Shown here piece by piece: positions 51,194 through 63,434 of a DNA stretch of 64,000 bases. Under the pieces are notes generated by a model. It was not told the origin of the DNA. It was given only the letters and a program-made list of their open reading frames with translations, and searched no databases. How positions within the stretch are numbered: position 1 is the stretch's first letter; each line of letters starts with the position of its first letter. Source of the DNA: Osmia lignaria lignaria (taxonomy: Eukaryota > Arthropoda > Insecta > Hymenoptera > Megachilidae); NCBI RefSeq assembly GCF_051020975.1, contig NW_027478173.1, positions 1,364,001 through 1,428,000 of the forward strand. Direction: 5' to 3'. The position numbers and the translations under genes are program-made.

Positions 51194-52804
51194 ATATCTC
51201 GGAAACGAAGCGAGCTACGGCAAAATGTTAAGAGACGTATTTTGTAGAGAATTATGTTTCCTACAATTTATGTTCTATGATATTTTTTGATCAGAAGCGT
51301 AGTTTTCGAGATATATCGAGATATTTAAAAGTTTCGAAGCCGCACCAACATAATAGAGATACAGAAACACCGTGGCCCCTTTCTTTGAGATAACTCTGCA
51401 CTATTGCGAGCTGCAAATGCCACTTCCAGCTTAGCTGTGCAGAAAAAGAACAACAAGAAGAAGAAATATCTCGAAATATGTCCGTCAGGCCCCTTCCCTT
51501 GAGATATATCTGCAAATATCTCGGAAACGAAGCGAGCTATGGCAAAATGTTAAGAGACCTTTTTTGTAGAGAATTATGTTTCCTACAATTTATGTTCTAT
51601 GATATTTTTTGATCAGAAGCGTAGTTTTCGAGATATATCGAGATATTTAAAAGTTCCGAAGCCGCACCAACATAATAGAGATACAGAAACACCGTGGCCC
51701 CTTTCGTTGAGATAACTCTGCACTAGTGCGAGCCGCAAATGCCACTTCCAGCTTAGCTGTGCAGAAGAAGAACAACAAGAAGAAGAAATATCTCGAAATA
51801 TGTCCGTCAGGCCCCTTCCCTTGAGATAAATCTGCAAATATCTCGGAAACGAAGCGAGCTATGGCAAAATGTTAAGAGACCTTTTTTGTAGAGAATTAAG
51901 TTTCCGACTTTTTATGTTCTATGATATTTTTTGATCAGATGCGTAGTTCTCGAGATATATCAAGATATTTAAAAGTTCCGAAGCCGCACCAACATAATAG
52001 AGATACAGAAACACCGTGGCCCCTTTCTTTGAGATAACTCTGCACTATTGCGAGCTGCAAATGCCACTTCCAGCTTAGCTGTGCAGAGGAAGAACAACAA
52101 GAAGAAGAAATATCTCGAAATATGTCCGTCAGGCCAGTTCCTTTGAGCTGAATCTGCAAATATCTCGGAAACGAAGAGAGCTATGGCAAAATGTTAGGAG
52201 ACGTTTTTTGTAGAGAATTATGTTTCCTACAATTTATGTTCTATGATATTTTTTGATCAGAAGCGTAGTTTTCGAGATATATCGAGATATTTAAAAGTTC
52301 CGAAGCCGCACCAACATAATAGAGATACAGAAACACCGTGGCCCCTTTCTTTGAGATAACTCTGCACTAGTGCGAGCTGCAAATGCCACTTCCAGCTTAG
52401 CTGTGCAGAGGAAGAACAACAAGAAGAAGAAATATCTCGAAATATGTCCGTCAGGCCAGTTCCTTTGAGCTGAATCTGCAAATATCTCGGAAACGAAGCG
52501 AGCTATGGCAAAATGTTAAGAGACGTTTTTTGTAGAGAATTATGTTTCCTACAATTTATGTTTTTATGATATTTTTTGATCAGAAGCGTAGTTTTCGAGA
52601 TATATCGAGATATTTAAAAGTTCCGAAGCCGCACCAACATAATAGAGATACAGAAACACCGTGGCCCCTTTCTTTGAGATAACTCTGCACTATTGCGAGC
52701 TGCAAATGCCACTTCCAGCTTAGCTGTGCAGAGGAAGAGCAACAAGAAGAAGAAATATCTCGAAATATGTCCGTCAGGCCAGTTCCTTTGAGCTGAATCT
52801 GCAA
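51194..52804. repeat. Segment partly repeated at 55059-56347
   Basis: The monomer with GCAGAAAAAGAAC preceded by GAGCTACGGC (51194-51515) recurs at 55059-55380, offset 3865 bp. The trio 51838-52804 (TTTCCGACTTTTTATG; CACTAGTGCGAGCTGC; inserted T with GAGGAAGAGC) is represented by only two monomers at 55703-56347, because the first two have fused into one chimera. This implies a duplication of about 12 monomers followed by internal loss. Confidence 0.7.
52482..52804. repeat. 323-bp monomer with TGTTTTTATG insertion
   Basis: TATGTTCTATGATATT becomes TATGTTTTTATGATATT at about 52558-52570, a net gain of one base. The same allele is found in 56025-56347, 58280-58602, 59569-59891 and 62146-62468 and not before 52 kb. 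It is a lineage marker for domain 7. Three of the five copies also share GAGGAAGAGC. Confidence 0.85.
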
Positions 52805-54819
52805 ATATCTCGGAAACGAAGCGAGCTATGGCAAAATGTTAAGAGACGTTTTTTGTAGAGAATTATGTTTCCTACAATTTATGTTCTATGATATTTTTTG
52901 ATCAGAAGCGTAGTTTTCGAGATATATCGAGATATTTAAAAGTTCCGAAGCCGCACCAACATAATAGGGATACAGAAACACCGTGGCCCCTTTCTTTGAG
53001 ATAACTCTGCACTAGTGCGAGCCGCAAATGCCACTTCCAGCTTAGCTGTGCAGAAGAAGAACAACAAGAAGAAGAAATATCTCGAAATATGTCCGTCAGG
53101 CCCCTTCCCTTGAGATAAATCTGCAAATATCTCGGAAACCAAGCGAGCTATGGCAAAATGTTAAGAGACCCTTCTTGTAGACAATTAAGTTTCATACTTT
53201 TTATGTTCTATGATATTTTTTGATCAGATGCGTAGTTCTCGAGATATATCAAGATATTTAAAAGTTCCGAAGCCGCACCAACATAATAGAGATACAGAAA
53301 CACCGTGGCCCCTTTCTTTGAGATAACTCTGCACTATTGCGAGCTGTAAATGCCACTTCCAGCTTAGCTGTGCAGAAGAAGAACAACAAGAAGAAGAAAT
53401 ATCTCGAAATATGTCCGTCAGGCCCCTTCCCTTGAGATATATCTGCAAATATCTCGGAAACGAAGCGAGCTATGGCAAAATGTTAAGAGACCTTTTTTGT
53501 AGAGAATTATGTTTCCTACAATTTATGTTCTATGCTATTTTTTGATCAGAAGCGTAGTTTTCGAGATATATCGAGATATTTAAAAGTTCCGAAGCCGCAC
53601 CAACATAATAGAGATACAGAAACACCGTGGCCCCTTTCGTTGAGATAACTCTGCAGTATTGCGAGCCGCAAATGCCACTTCCAGCTTAGCAGTGCAGAAG
53701 AAGAACAACAAGAAGCAGAAATATCTCGAAATATGTCCGTCAGGCCCCTTCCCTTGAGATAAATCTGCACATATCTCGGAAACGAAGCGAGCTATGGCAA
53801 AATGTTAAGAGACCTTTTTTGTAGAGAATTAAGTTTCCTACTTTTTATGTTCTATGATATTTTTTGATCAGATGCGTAGTTCTTGAGATATATCAAGATA
53901 TTTAAAAGTTCCGAAGCCGCACCAACATAATAGAGATACAGAAACACCGTGGCCCCTTTCTTTGAGATAACTCTGCACTAGTGCGAGCCGCAAATGCCAC
54001 TTCCAGCTTAGCTGTGCAGAAGAAGAACAACAAGAAGAAGAAATATCTCGAAATATGTCCGTCAGGCCCCTTCCCTTGAGATAAATCTGCAAATATCTCG
54101 GAAACGAAGAGAGCTATGGCAAAATGTTAAGAGACCTTTTTTGTAGAGAATTAAGTTTCCTATTTTTTATGTTCTATGATATTTTTTGATCTGATGCGTA
54201 GTTCTCGAGATATATCAAGATATTTAAAAGTTCCGAAGCCGCACCAACATAATAGAGATACAGAAACACCGTGGCCCCTTTCTTTGAGATAACTCTGCAC
54301 TAGTGCGAGCCGCAAATGCCACTTCCAGCTTAGCTGTGCAGAAGAAGAACAACAAGAAGAAGAAATATCTCGAAATATGTCCGTCAGGCCCCTTCCCTTG
54401 AGATATATCTGCAAATATCTCGGAAATGAAGCGAGCTATGGCAAAATGTTAAGAGACCTTTTTTGTAGAGAATTAAGTTTGCTACTTTTTATGTTCTATG
54501 ATATTTTTTGATCAGATGCGTAGTTCTCGAGATATATCAAGATATTTAAAAGTTCCGAAGCCGCACCAACATAATAGAGATACAGAAACACCGTGGCCCC
54601 TTTCTTTGAGATAACTCTGCACTATTGCGGGCTGCGAATGCCACTTCCAGCTTAGCTGTGCAGAAGAAGAACAACAAGAAGAAGAAATATCTCGAAATAT
54701 GTCCGTCAGGCCCCTTCCCTTGAGATAAATCTGCAAATATCTCGGAAACGAAGCGAGCTATGGCAAAATGTTAGGAGACCTTTTTTGTAGAGAATTATGT
54801 TTCCTACTTTTTATGTTCT

Positions 54820-55050
54820 ATGATATTTTTTGATCAGACGCGTAGTTCTCGAGATATATCAAGATATTTAAAAGTTCCGAAGCCGCACCAACATAATAGA
54901 GATACAGAAACACCGTGGCCCCTTTCTTTGAGATATCTCTGCACTATTGCGAGCTGCAAATGCCACTTCCAGCTTAGCTGCGCAGAAGAAGAACAACAAG
55001 AAGAAGAAATATCTCGAAATATGTCCGTCAGGCCAGTTCCTTTGAGCTGA
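54820..55050 (+). other. Third copy of the stop-lost plus-strand frame
   Basis: GAGATATCTC again replaces GAGATAACTC, and the nearby GCTGCGCAG variant is shared with the two earlier copies about 25 and 30 kb away. The monomer end differs, reading GCCAGTTCCTTTGAGC. This suggests the haplotype moved within the array and then recombined. Coding function is unlikely. Confidence 0.45.
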
Positions 55051-55702
55051 ATCTGCAAATATCTCGGAAACGAAGCGAGCTACGGCAAAATGTTAAGAGA
55101 CGTTTTTTGTAGAGAATTATGTTTCCTACAATTTATGTTCTATGATATTTTTTGATCAGAAGCGTAGTTTTCGAGATATATCGAGATATTTAAAAGTTCC
55201 GAAGCCGCACCAACATAATAGAGATACAGAAACACCGTGGCCCCTTTCTTTGAGATAACTCTGCACTATTGCGAGCTGCAAATGCCACTTCCAGCTTAGC
55301 TGTGCAGAAAAAGAACAACAAGAAGAAGAAATATCTCGAAATATGTCCGTCAGGCCCCTTCCCTTGAGATATATCTGCAAATATCTCGGAAACGAAGCGA
55401 GCTATGGCCAAATGTTAAGAGACCTTTTTTGTAGAGAATTATGTTTCCTACAATTTATGTTCTATGATATTTTTTGATCAGAAGCGTAGTTTTCGAGATA
55501 TATCGAGATATTTAAAAGTTCCGAAGCCGCACCAACATAATAGAGATACAGAAACACCGTGGCGCCTTTCTTTGAGATAACTCTGCACTATTGCGAGCTG
55601 TAAATGCCACTTCCAGCTTAGCTGTGCAGAAGAAGAACAACAAGAAGAAGAAATATCTCGAAATATGTCCGTCAGGCCCCTTCCCTTGAGATAAATCTGC
55701 AA

Positions 55703-56024
55703 ATATCTCGGAAACGAAGCGAGCTATGGCAAAATGTTAAGAGAACTTTTTTGTAGAGAATTAAGTTTCCGACTTTTTATGTTCTATGATATTTTTTGAT
55801 CAGATGCGTAGTTCTCGAGATATATCAAGATATTTAAAAGTTCCGAAGCCGCACCAACATAATAGAGATACAGAAACACCGTGGCCCCTTTCTTTGAGAT
55901 AACTCTGCACTAGTGCGAGCTGCAAATGCCACTTCCAGCTTAGCTGTGCAGAGGAAGAACAACAAGAAGAAGAAATATCTCGAAATATGTCCGTCATGCC
56001 AGTTCCTTTGAGCTGAATCTGCAA
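55703..56024. repeat. Chimeric monomer (51838-type left, 52160-type right)
   Basis: The left part has TTTCCGACTTTTTATG and the L marks CAGATGCG and ATATCAAG, as in 51838-52159. The right part has CACTAGTGCGAGCTGC, as in 52160-52481. One monomer was lost between them relative to the earlier segment. The switch lies between monomer positions 124 and 211. A private GTCATGCC change follows, shared with 59247-59568. Confidence 0.75.
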
Positions 56025-56347
56025 ATATCTCGGAAACGAAGCGAGCTATGGCAAAATGTTAAGAGACGTTTTTTGTAGAGAATTATGTTTCCTACAATTT
56101 ATGTTTTTATGATATTTTTTGATCAGAAGCGTAGTTTTCGAGATATATCGAGATATTTAAAAGTTCCGAAGCCGCACCAACATAATAGAGATACAGAAAC
56201 ACCGTGGCCCCTTTCTTTGAGATAACTCTGCACTATTGCGAGCTGCAAATGCCACTTCCAGCTTAGCTGTGCAGAGGAAGAGCAACAAGAAGAAGAAATA
56301 TCTCGAAATATGTCCGTCAGGCCAGTTCCTTTGAGCTGAATCTGCAA
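56025..56347. repeat. 323-bp inserted-T monomer, copy 2
   Basis: Same insertion (near 56103-56112) and same linked GAGGAAGAGC as 52482-52804. It is followed by the monomer with CACTAGTTCTAGCC (56348-56669). Confidence 0.85.
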
Positions 56348-58279
56348 ATATCTCGGAAACGAAGCGAGCTATGGCAAAATGTTAAGAGACGTTTTTTGTA
56401 GAGAATTATGTTTCCTACAATTTATGTTCTATGATATTTTTTGATCAGAAGCGTAGTTTTCGAGATATATCGAGATATTTAAAAGTTCCGAAGCCGCACC
56501 AACATAATAGGGATACAGAAACACCGTGGCCCCTTTCTTTGAGATAACTCTGCACTAGTTCTAGCCGCAAATGCCACTTCCAGCTTAGCTGTGCAGAAGA
56601 AGAACAACAAGAAGAAGAAATATCTCGAAATATGTCCGTCAGGCCCCTTCCCTTGAGATAAATCTGCAAATATCTCGGGAACGAAGCGAGCTATGGCAAA
56701 ATGTTAAGAGACCTTTTTTGTAGAGAATTAAGTTTCCTACTTTTTATGTTCTATGATATTTGTTGATCAGATGCGTAGTTCTCGAGATATATCAAGATAT
56801 TTAAAAGTTCCGAAGCCGCACCAACATAATAGAGATACAGAAACACCGTGGCCCCTTTCTTTGAGATAACTCTGCACTATTGCGAGCTGTAAGTGCCACT
56901 TCCAGCTTAGCTGTGCAGAAGAAGAACAACAAGAAGAAGAAATATCTCGAAATATGTCCGTCAGGCCCCTTCTCTTGAGATGTATCTGCAAATATCTCGG
57001 AAACGAAGCGAGCTATGGCAAAATGTTAAGAGACCTTTTTTGTAGAGAATTATGTTTCCTACAATTTATGTTCTATGATATTTTTTGATCAGAAGCGTAG
57101 TTTTCGAAATATATCGAGATATTTAAAAGTTCCGAAGCCGCACCAACATAATAGAGATACAGAAACACCGTGGCCCCTTTCTTTGAGATAACTCTGCACT
57201 AGTGCGAGCCGCAAATGCCACTTCCAGCTTAGCTGTGCAGAAGAAGAACAACAAGAAGAAGAAATATCTCGAAATATGTCCGTCAGGCCCCTTCCCTTGA
57301 GATAAATCTGCAAATATCTCGGAAACGAAGCGAGCTATGGCAAAATGTTAAGAGACCTTTTTTGTAGAGAATTAAGTTTCCTACTTTTTATGTTCTATGA
57401 TATTTTTTGATCAGATCCGTAGTTCGCGAGATATATCAAGATATTTAAAAGTTCCGAAGCCGCACCAACATAATAGAGATACAGAAACACCGTGGCCCCT
57501 TTCTTTGAGATAACTCTGCACTATTGCGAGCTGCAAATGCCACTTCCAGCTTAGCTGTGCAGAGGAAGAACAACAAGAAGAAGAAATATCTCGAAATATG
57601 TCCGTCAGGCCAGTTCCTTTGAGCTGAATCCGCAAATATCTCGGAAACGAGGCGAGCTATGGCAAAATGTTAAGAGACGTTTTTTGTAGGGAATTATGTT
57701 TCCTACAATTTACGTTCTATGATATTTTTTGATCAGAAGCGTAGTTTTCGAGATATATCGAGATATTTAAAAGTTCCGAAGCCGCACCAACATAATAGAG
57801 ATACAGAAACACCGTGGCCCCTTTCTTTGAGATAACTCTGCACTATTGCGAGCTGTAAATGCCACTTCCAGCTTAGCTGTGCAGAAGAAGAACAACAAGA
57901 AGAAGAAATATCTCGAAATATGTCCGTCAGGCCCCTTCCCTTGAGATATATCTGCAACTAACTCGGAAACGAAGCGAGCTATGGCAAAGTGTTAAGAGAC
58001 CTTTTTTGTAGAGAATTATGTTTCCTACAATTTATGTTCTATGATATTTTTTGATCAGAAGCGTAGTTTTCGAGATATATCGAGATATTTAAAAGTTCCG
58101 AAGCCGCACCAACATAATAGAGATACAGAAACACCGTGGCCCCTTTCTTTGAGATAACTCTGCACTAGTGCGAGCTGCAAATGCCACTTCCAGCTTAGCT
58201 GTGCAGAGGAAGAACAACAAGAAGAAGAAATATCTCGAAATATGTCCGTCAGGCCAGTTCCTTTGAGCTGAATCTGCAA

Positions 58280-58602
58280 ATATCTCGGAAACGAAGCGAG
58301 CTATGGCAAAATGTTAAGAGACGTTTTTTGTAGAGAATTATGTTTCCTACAATTTATGTTTTTATGATATTTTTTGATCAGAAGCGTAGTTTTCGAGATA
58401 TATCGAGATATTTAAAAGTTCCGAAGCCGCACCAACATAATAGGGATACAGAAACACCGTGGCCCCTTTCTTTGAGATAACTCTGCACTAGTTCCAGCCG
58501 CAAATGCCACTTCCAGCTTAGCTGTGCAGAAGAAGAACAACAAGAAGAAGAAATATCTCGAAATATGTCCGTCAGGCCCCTTCCCTTGAGATAAATCTGC
58601 AA
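58280..58602. repeat. 323-bp inserted-T monomer, chimeric
   Basis: The left part carries the inserted T near 58361. The right part carries ATAGGGATACAG and CACTAGTTCCAGCC, which elsewhere belong to the next monomer (56348-56669 and 62469-62790). The two monomers are fused with loss of exactly one repeat length. The switch lies between monomer positions 82 and 165. Confidence 0.8.
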
Positions 58603-59568
58603 ATATCTCGGAAACGAAGCGAGCTATGGCAAAATGTTAAGAGACCTTTTTTGTAGAGAATTAAGTTTCCTACTTTTTATGTTCTATGATATTTTTTGAT
58701 CAGATGCGTAGTTCTCGAGATATATCAAGATATTTAAAAGTTCCGGAGCCGCACCAACATAATAGAGATACAGAAACACCGTGGCCCCTTTCTTTGAGAT
58801 AACTCTGCACTATTGCGAGCTGTAAGTGCCACTTCCAGCTTAGCTGTGCAGAAGAAGAACAACAAGAAGAAGAAATATCTCGAAATATGTCCGTCAGGCC
58901 CCTTCTCTTGAGATGTATCTGCAAATATCTCGGAAACGAAGCGAGCTATGGCAAAATGTTAAGAGACCTTTTTTGTAGAGAATTATGTTTCCTACAATTT
59001 ATGTTCTATGATATTTTTTGATCAGAAGCGTAGTTTTCGAAATATATCGAGATATTTAAAAGTTCCGAAGCCGCACCAACATAATAGAGATACAGAAACA
59101 CCGTGGCCCCTTTCTTTGAGATAACTCTGCACTAGTGCGAGCCGCAAATGCCACTTCCAGCTTAGCTGTGCAGAAGAAGAACAACAAGAAGAAGAAATAT
59201 CTCGAAATATGTCCGTCAGGCCAGTTCCTTTGAGCTGAATCTGCAAATATCTCGGAAACGAAGCGAGCTATGGCAAAATGTTAGGAGACGTTTTTTGTAT
59301 AGAATTATGTTTCCTACAATTTATGTTCTATGATATTTTTTGATCAGAAGCGTAGTTTTCGAGATATATCGAGATATTTAAAAGTTCCGAAGCCGCACCA
59401 ACATAATAGAGATACAGAAACAGCGTGGCCCCTTTCTTTGAGATAACTCTGCACTAGTGCGAGCTGCAAATGCCACTTCCAGCTTAGCTGTGCAGAGGAA
59501 GAACAACAAGAAGAAGAAATATCTCGAAATATGTCCGTCATGCCAGTTCCTTTGAGCTGAATCTGCAA

Positions 59569-59891
59569 ATATCTCGGAAACGAAGCGAGCTATGGCAAAA
59601 TGTTAAGAGACGTTTTTTGTAGAGAATTATGTTTCCTACAATTTATGTTTTTATGATATTTTTTGATCAGAAGCGTAGTTTTCGAGATATATCGAGATAT
59701 TTAAAAGTTCCGAAGCCGCACCAACATAATAGAGATACAGAAACACCGTGGCCCCTTTCTTTGAGATAACTCTGCACTAGTGCGAGCCGCAAATGCCACT
59801 TCCAGCTTAGCTGTGCAGAAGAAGAACAACAAGAAGAAGAAATATCTCGAAATATGTCCGTCAGGCCCCTTCCCTTGAGATAAATCTGCAA
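59569..59891. repeat. 323-bp inserted-T monomer, copy 4
   Basis: Same insertion near 59646-59655. The right part has the common CACTAGTGCGAGCCGC and CCCTTCCCTTGAG end rather than GAGGAAGAGC, so it too has recombined with another family. Confidence 0.8.
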
Positions 59892-60912
59892 ATATCTCGG
59901 AAACGAAGCGAGCTATGGCAAAATGTTAAGAGACCTTTTTTGTAGAGAATTAAGTTTCCTACTTTTTATGTTCTATGATATTTGTTGATCAGATGCGTAG
60001 TTCTCGAGATATATCAAGATATTTAAAAGTTCCGAAGCCGCACCAACATAATAGAGATACAGAAACACCGTGGCCCCTTTCTTTGAGATAACTCTGCACT
60101 ATTGCGAGCTGTAAGTGCCACTTCCAGCTTAGCTGTGCAGAAGAAGAACAACAAGAAGAAGAAATATCTCGAAATATGTCCGTCAGGCCCCTTCTCTTGA
60201 GATGTATCTGCAAATATCTCGGAAACGAAGCAAGCTATGGCAAAATGTTAAGAGACCTTTTTTGTAGAGAATTATGTTTCCTACAATGTATGTTCTATGA
60301 TATTTTTTGATCAGAAGCGTAGTTTTCGAAATATATCGAGATATTTAAAAGTTCCGAAGCCGCACCAACATAATAGAGATACAGAAACACCGTGGCCCCT
60401 TTCTTTGAGATAACTCTGCACTAGTGCGAGCCGCAAATGCCACTTCCAGCTTAGCTGTGCAGAAGAAGAACAACAAGAAGAAGAAATATCTCGAAATATG
60501 TCCGTCAGGCCCCTTCCCTTGAGATAAATCTGCAAATATCTCGGAAACGAAGCGAGCTATGGCAAAATGTTAAGAGACCTTTTTTGTAGAGAATTAAGTT
60601 TCCTACTTTTTATGTTCTATGATATTTTTTGATCAGATCCGTAGTTCGCGAGATATATCAAGATATTTAAAAGTTCCGAAGCCGCACCAACATAATAGAG
60701 ATACAGAAACACCGTGGCCCCTTTCTTTGAGATAACTCTGCACTATTGCGAGCTGCAAATGCCACTTCCAGCTTAGCTGTGCAGAGGAAGAACAACAAGA
60801 AGAAGAAATATCTCGAAATATGTCCGTCAGGCCAGTTCCTTTGAGCTGAATCCGCAAATATCTCGGAAACGAGGCGAGCTATGGCAAAATGTTAAGAGAC
60901 GTTTTTTGTAGG

Positions 60913-62032
60913 GAATTATGTTTCCTACAATTTATGTTCTATGATATTTTTTGATCAGAAGCGTAGTTTTCGAGATATATCGAGATATTTAAAAGTTCCG
61001 AAGCCGCACCAACATAATAGAGATACAGAAACACCGTGGCCCCTTTCTTTGAGATAACTCTGCACTATTGCGAGCTGTAAATGCCACTTCCAGCTTAGCT
61101 GTGCAGAAGAAGAACAACAAGAAGAAGAAATATCTCGAAATATGTCCGTCAGGCCCCTTCCCTTGAGATATATCTGCAACTAACTCGGAAACGAAGCGAG
61201 CTATGGCAAAGTGTTAAGAGACCTTTTTTGTAGAGAATTATGTTTCCTACAATTTATGTTCTATGATATTTTTTGATCAGAAGCGTAGTTTTCGAGATAT
61301 ATCGAGATATTTAAAAGTTCCGAAGCCGCACCAACATAATAGAGATACAGAAACACCGTGGCCCCTTTCTTTGAGATAACTCTGCACTATTGCGAGCTGT
61401 AAATGCCACTTCCAGCTTAGCTGTGCAGAAGAAGAACAACAAGAAGAAGAAATATCTCGAAATATGTCCGTCAGGCCCCTTCCCTTGAGATATATCTGCA
61501 ACTAACTCGGAAACGAAGCGAGCTATGGCAAAGTGTTAAGAGACCTTTTTTGTAGAGAATTATGTTTCCTACAATTTATGTTCTATGATATTTTTTGATC
61601 AGAAGCGTAGTTTTCGAGATATATCGAGATATTTAAAAGTTCCGAAGCCGCACCAACATAATAGAGATACAGAAACACCGTGGCCCCTTTCTTTGAGATA
61701 ACTCTGCACTATTGCGAGCTGTAAATGCCACTTCCAGCTTAGCTGTGCAGAAGAAGAACAACAAGAAGAAGAAATATCTCGAAATATGTCCGTCAGGCCC
61801 CTTCCCTTGAGATATATCTGCAACTAACTCGGAAACGAAGCGAGCTATGGCAAAGTGTTAAGAGACCTTTTTTGTAGAGAATTATGTTTCCTACAATTTA
61901 TGTTCTATGATATTTTTTGATCAGAAGCGTAGTTTTCGAGATATATCGAGATATTTAAAAGTTCCGAAGCCGCACCAACATAATAGAGATACAGAAACAC
62001 CGTGGCCCCTTTCTTTGAGATAACTCTGCACT
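60913..62032. repeat. Perfect 322-bp periodic tract (triplicated a monomer)
   Basis: From 60913 (just after a G/A difference at 60912 versus 61234) to 62032 the sequence repeats with period 322. I found no mismatch by eye, giving about 3.5 exact copies. Each carries CTGCAACTAACTCGG followed by GGCAAAGTGTT, a combination found elsewhere only once, at 57636-57995. This is the only exact adjacent-monomer tandem amplification I see in the window. Confidence 0.85.
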
Positions 62033-62145
62033 AGTGCGAGCTGCAAATGCCACTTCCAGCTTAGCTGTGCAGAGGAAGAACAACAAGAAGAAGAAATATC
62101 TCGAAATATGTCCGTCAGGCCAGTTCCTTTGAGCTGAATCTGCAA

Positions 62146-62468
62146 ATATCTCGGAAACGAAGCGAGCTATGGCAAAATGTTAAGAGACGTTTTTTGTAGA
62201 GAATTATGTTTCCCACAATTTATGTTTTTATGATATTTTTTGATCAGAAGCGTAGTTTTCGAGATATATCGAGATATTTAAAAGTTCCGAAGCCGCACCA
62301 ACATAATAGAGATACAGAAACACCGTGGCCCCTTTCTTTGAGATAACTCTGCACTATTGCGAGCTGCAAATGCCACTTCCAGCTTAGCTGTGCAGAGGAA
62401 GAGCAACAAGAAGAAGAAATATCTCGAAATATGTCCGTCAGGCCAGTTCCTTTGAGCTGAATCTGCAA
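62146..62468. repeat. 323-bp inserted-T monomer, copy 5
   Basis: Same insertion near 62222-62231, preceded by the private TTTCCCACAATTT. The GAGGAAGAGC mark is present. It is followed by the CACTAGTTCGAGCC monomer, matching the order at 56025-56669. Confidence 0.85.
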
Positions 62469-63112
62469 ATATCTCGGAAACGAAGCGAGCTATGGCAAAA
62501 TCTTAAGAGACGTTTTTTGTAGAGAATTATGTTTCCTACAATTTACGTTCTATGATATTTTTTGATCAGAAGCGTAGTTTTCGAGATATATCGAGATATT
62601 TAAAAGTTCCGAAGCCGCACCAACATAATAGGGATACAGAAACACCGTGGCCCCTTTCTTTGAGATAACTCTGCACTAGTTCGAGCCGCAAATGCCACTT
62701 CCAGCTTAGCTGTGCAGAAGAAGAACAACAAGAAGAAGAAATATCTCGAAATATGTCCGTCAGGCCCCTTCCCTTGAGATAAATCTGCAAATATCTCGGA
62801 AACGAAGCGAGCTATGGCAAAATGTTAAGAGACCTTTTTTGTAGAGAATTAAGTTTCCTACTTTTTATGTTCTATGATATTTTTTGATCAGATGCGTAGT
62901 TCTCGAGATATATCAAGATATTTAAAAGTTCCGAAGCCGCACCAACATAATAGAGATACAGAAACACCGTGGCCCCTTTCTTTGAGATAACTCTGCACTA
63001 TTGCGAGCTGTAAGTGCCACTTCCAGCTTAGCTGTGCAGAAGAAGAACAACAAGAAGAAGAAATATCTCGAAATATGTCCGTCAGGCCCCTTCTCTTGAG
63101 ATGTATCTGCAA

Positions 63113-63434
63113 ATATCTCGGAAACGAAGCGAGCTATGGCAAAATGTTAAGAGACCTTTTTTGTAGAGAATTATGTTTCCTACAATTTATGTTCTATGAT
63201 ATTTTTTGATCAGAAGCGTAGTTTTCGAAATATATCGAGATATTTAAAAGTTCCGAAGCCGCACCAACATAATAGAGATACAGAAACACCGTGGCCCCTT
63301 TCTTTGAGATAACTCTGCACTATTGCGAGCTGTAAGTGCCACTTCCAGCTTAGCTGTGCAGAAGAAGAACAACAAGAAGAAGAAATATCTCGAAATATGT
63401 CCGTCAGGCCCCTTCTCTTGAGATGTATCTGCAA
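63113..63434. repeat. Chimeric h/d monomer between h and d
   Basis: The left part has GTTTTCGAAATATATCGAG like the next monomer (63435-63756). The right part has TGTAAGTGCC and CTTCTCTTGAGATGTATC like the previous one (62791-63112). This is the expected product of duplicating one monomer length across an h-d boundary by unequal exchange. The switch lies between monomer positions 124 and 211. Confidence 0.85.
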
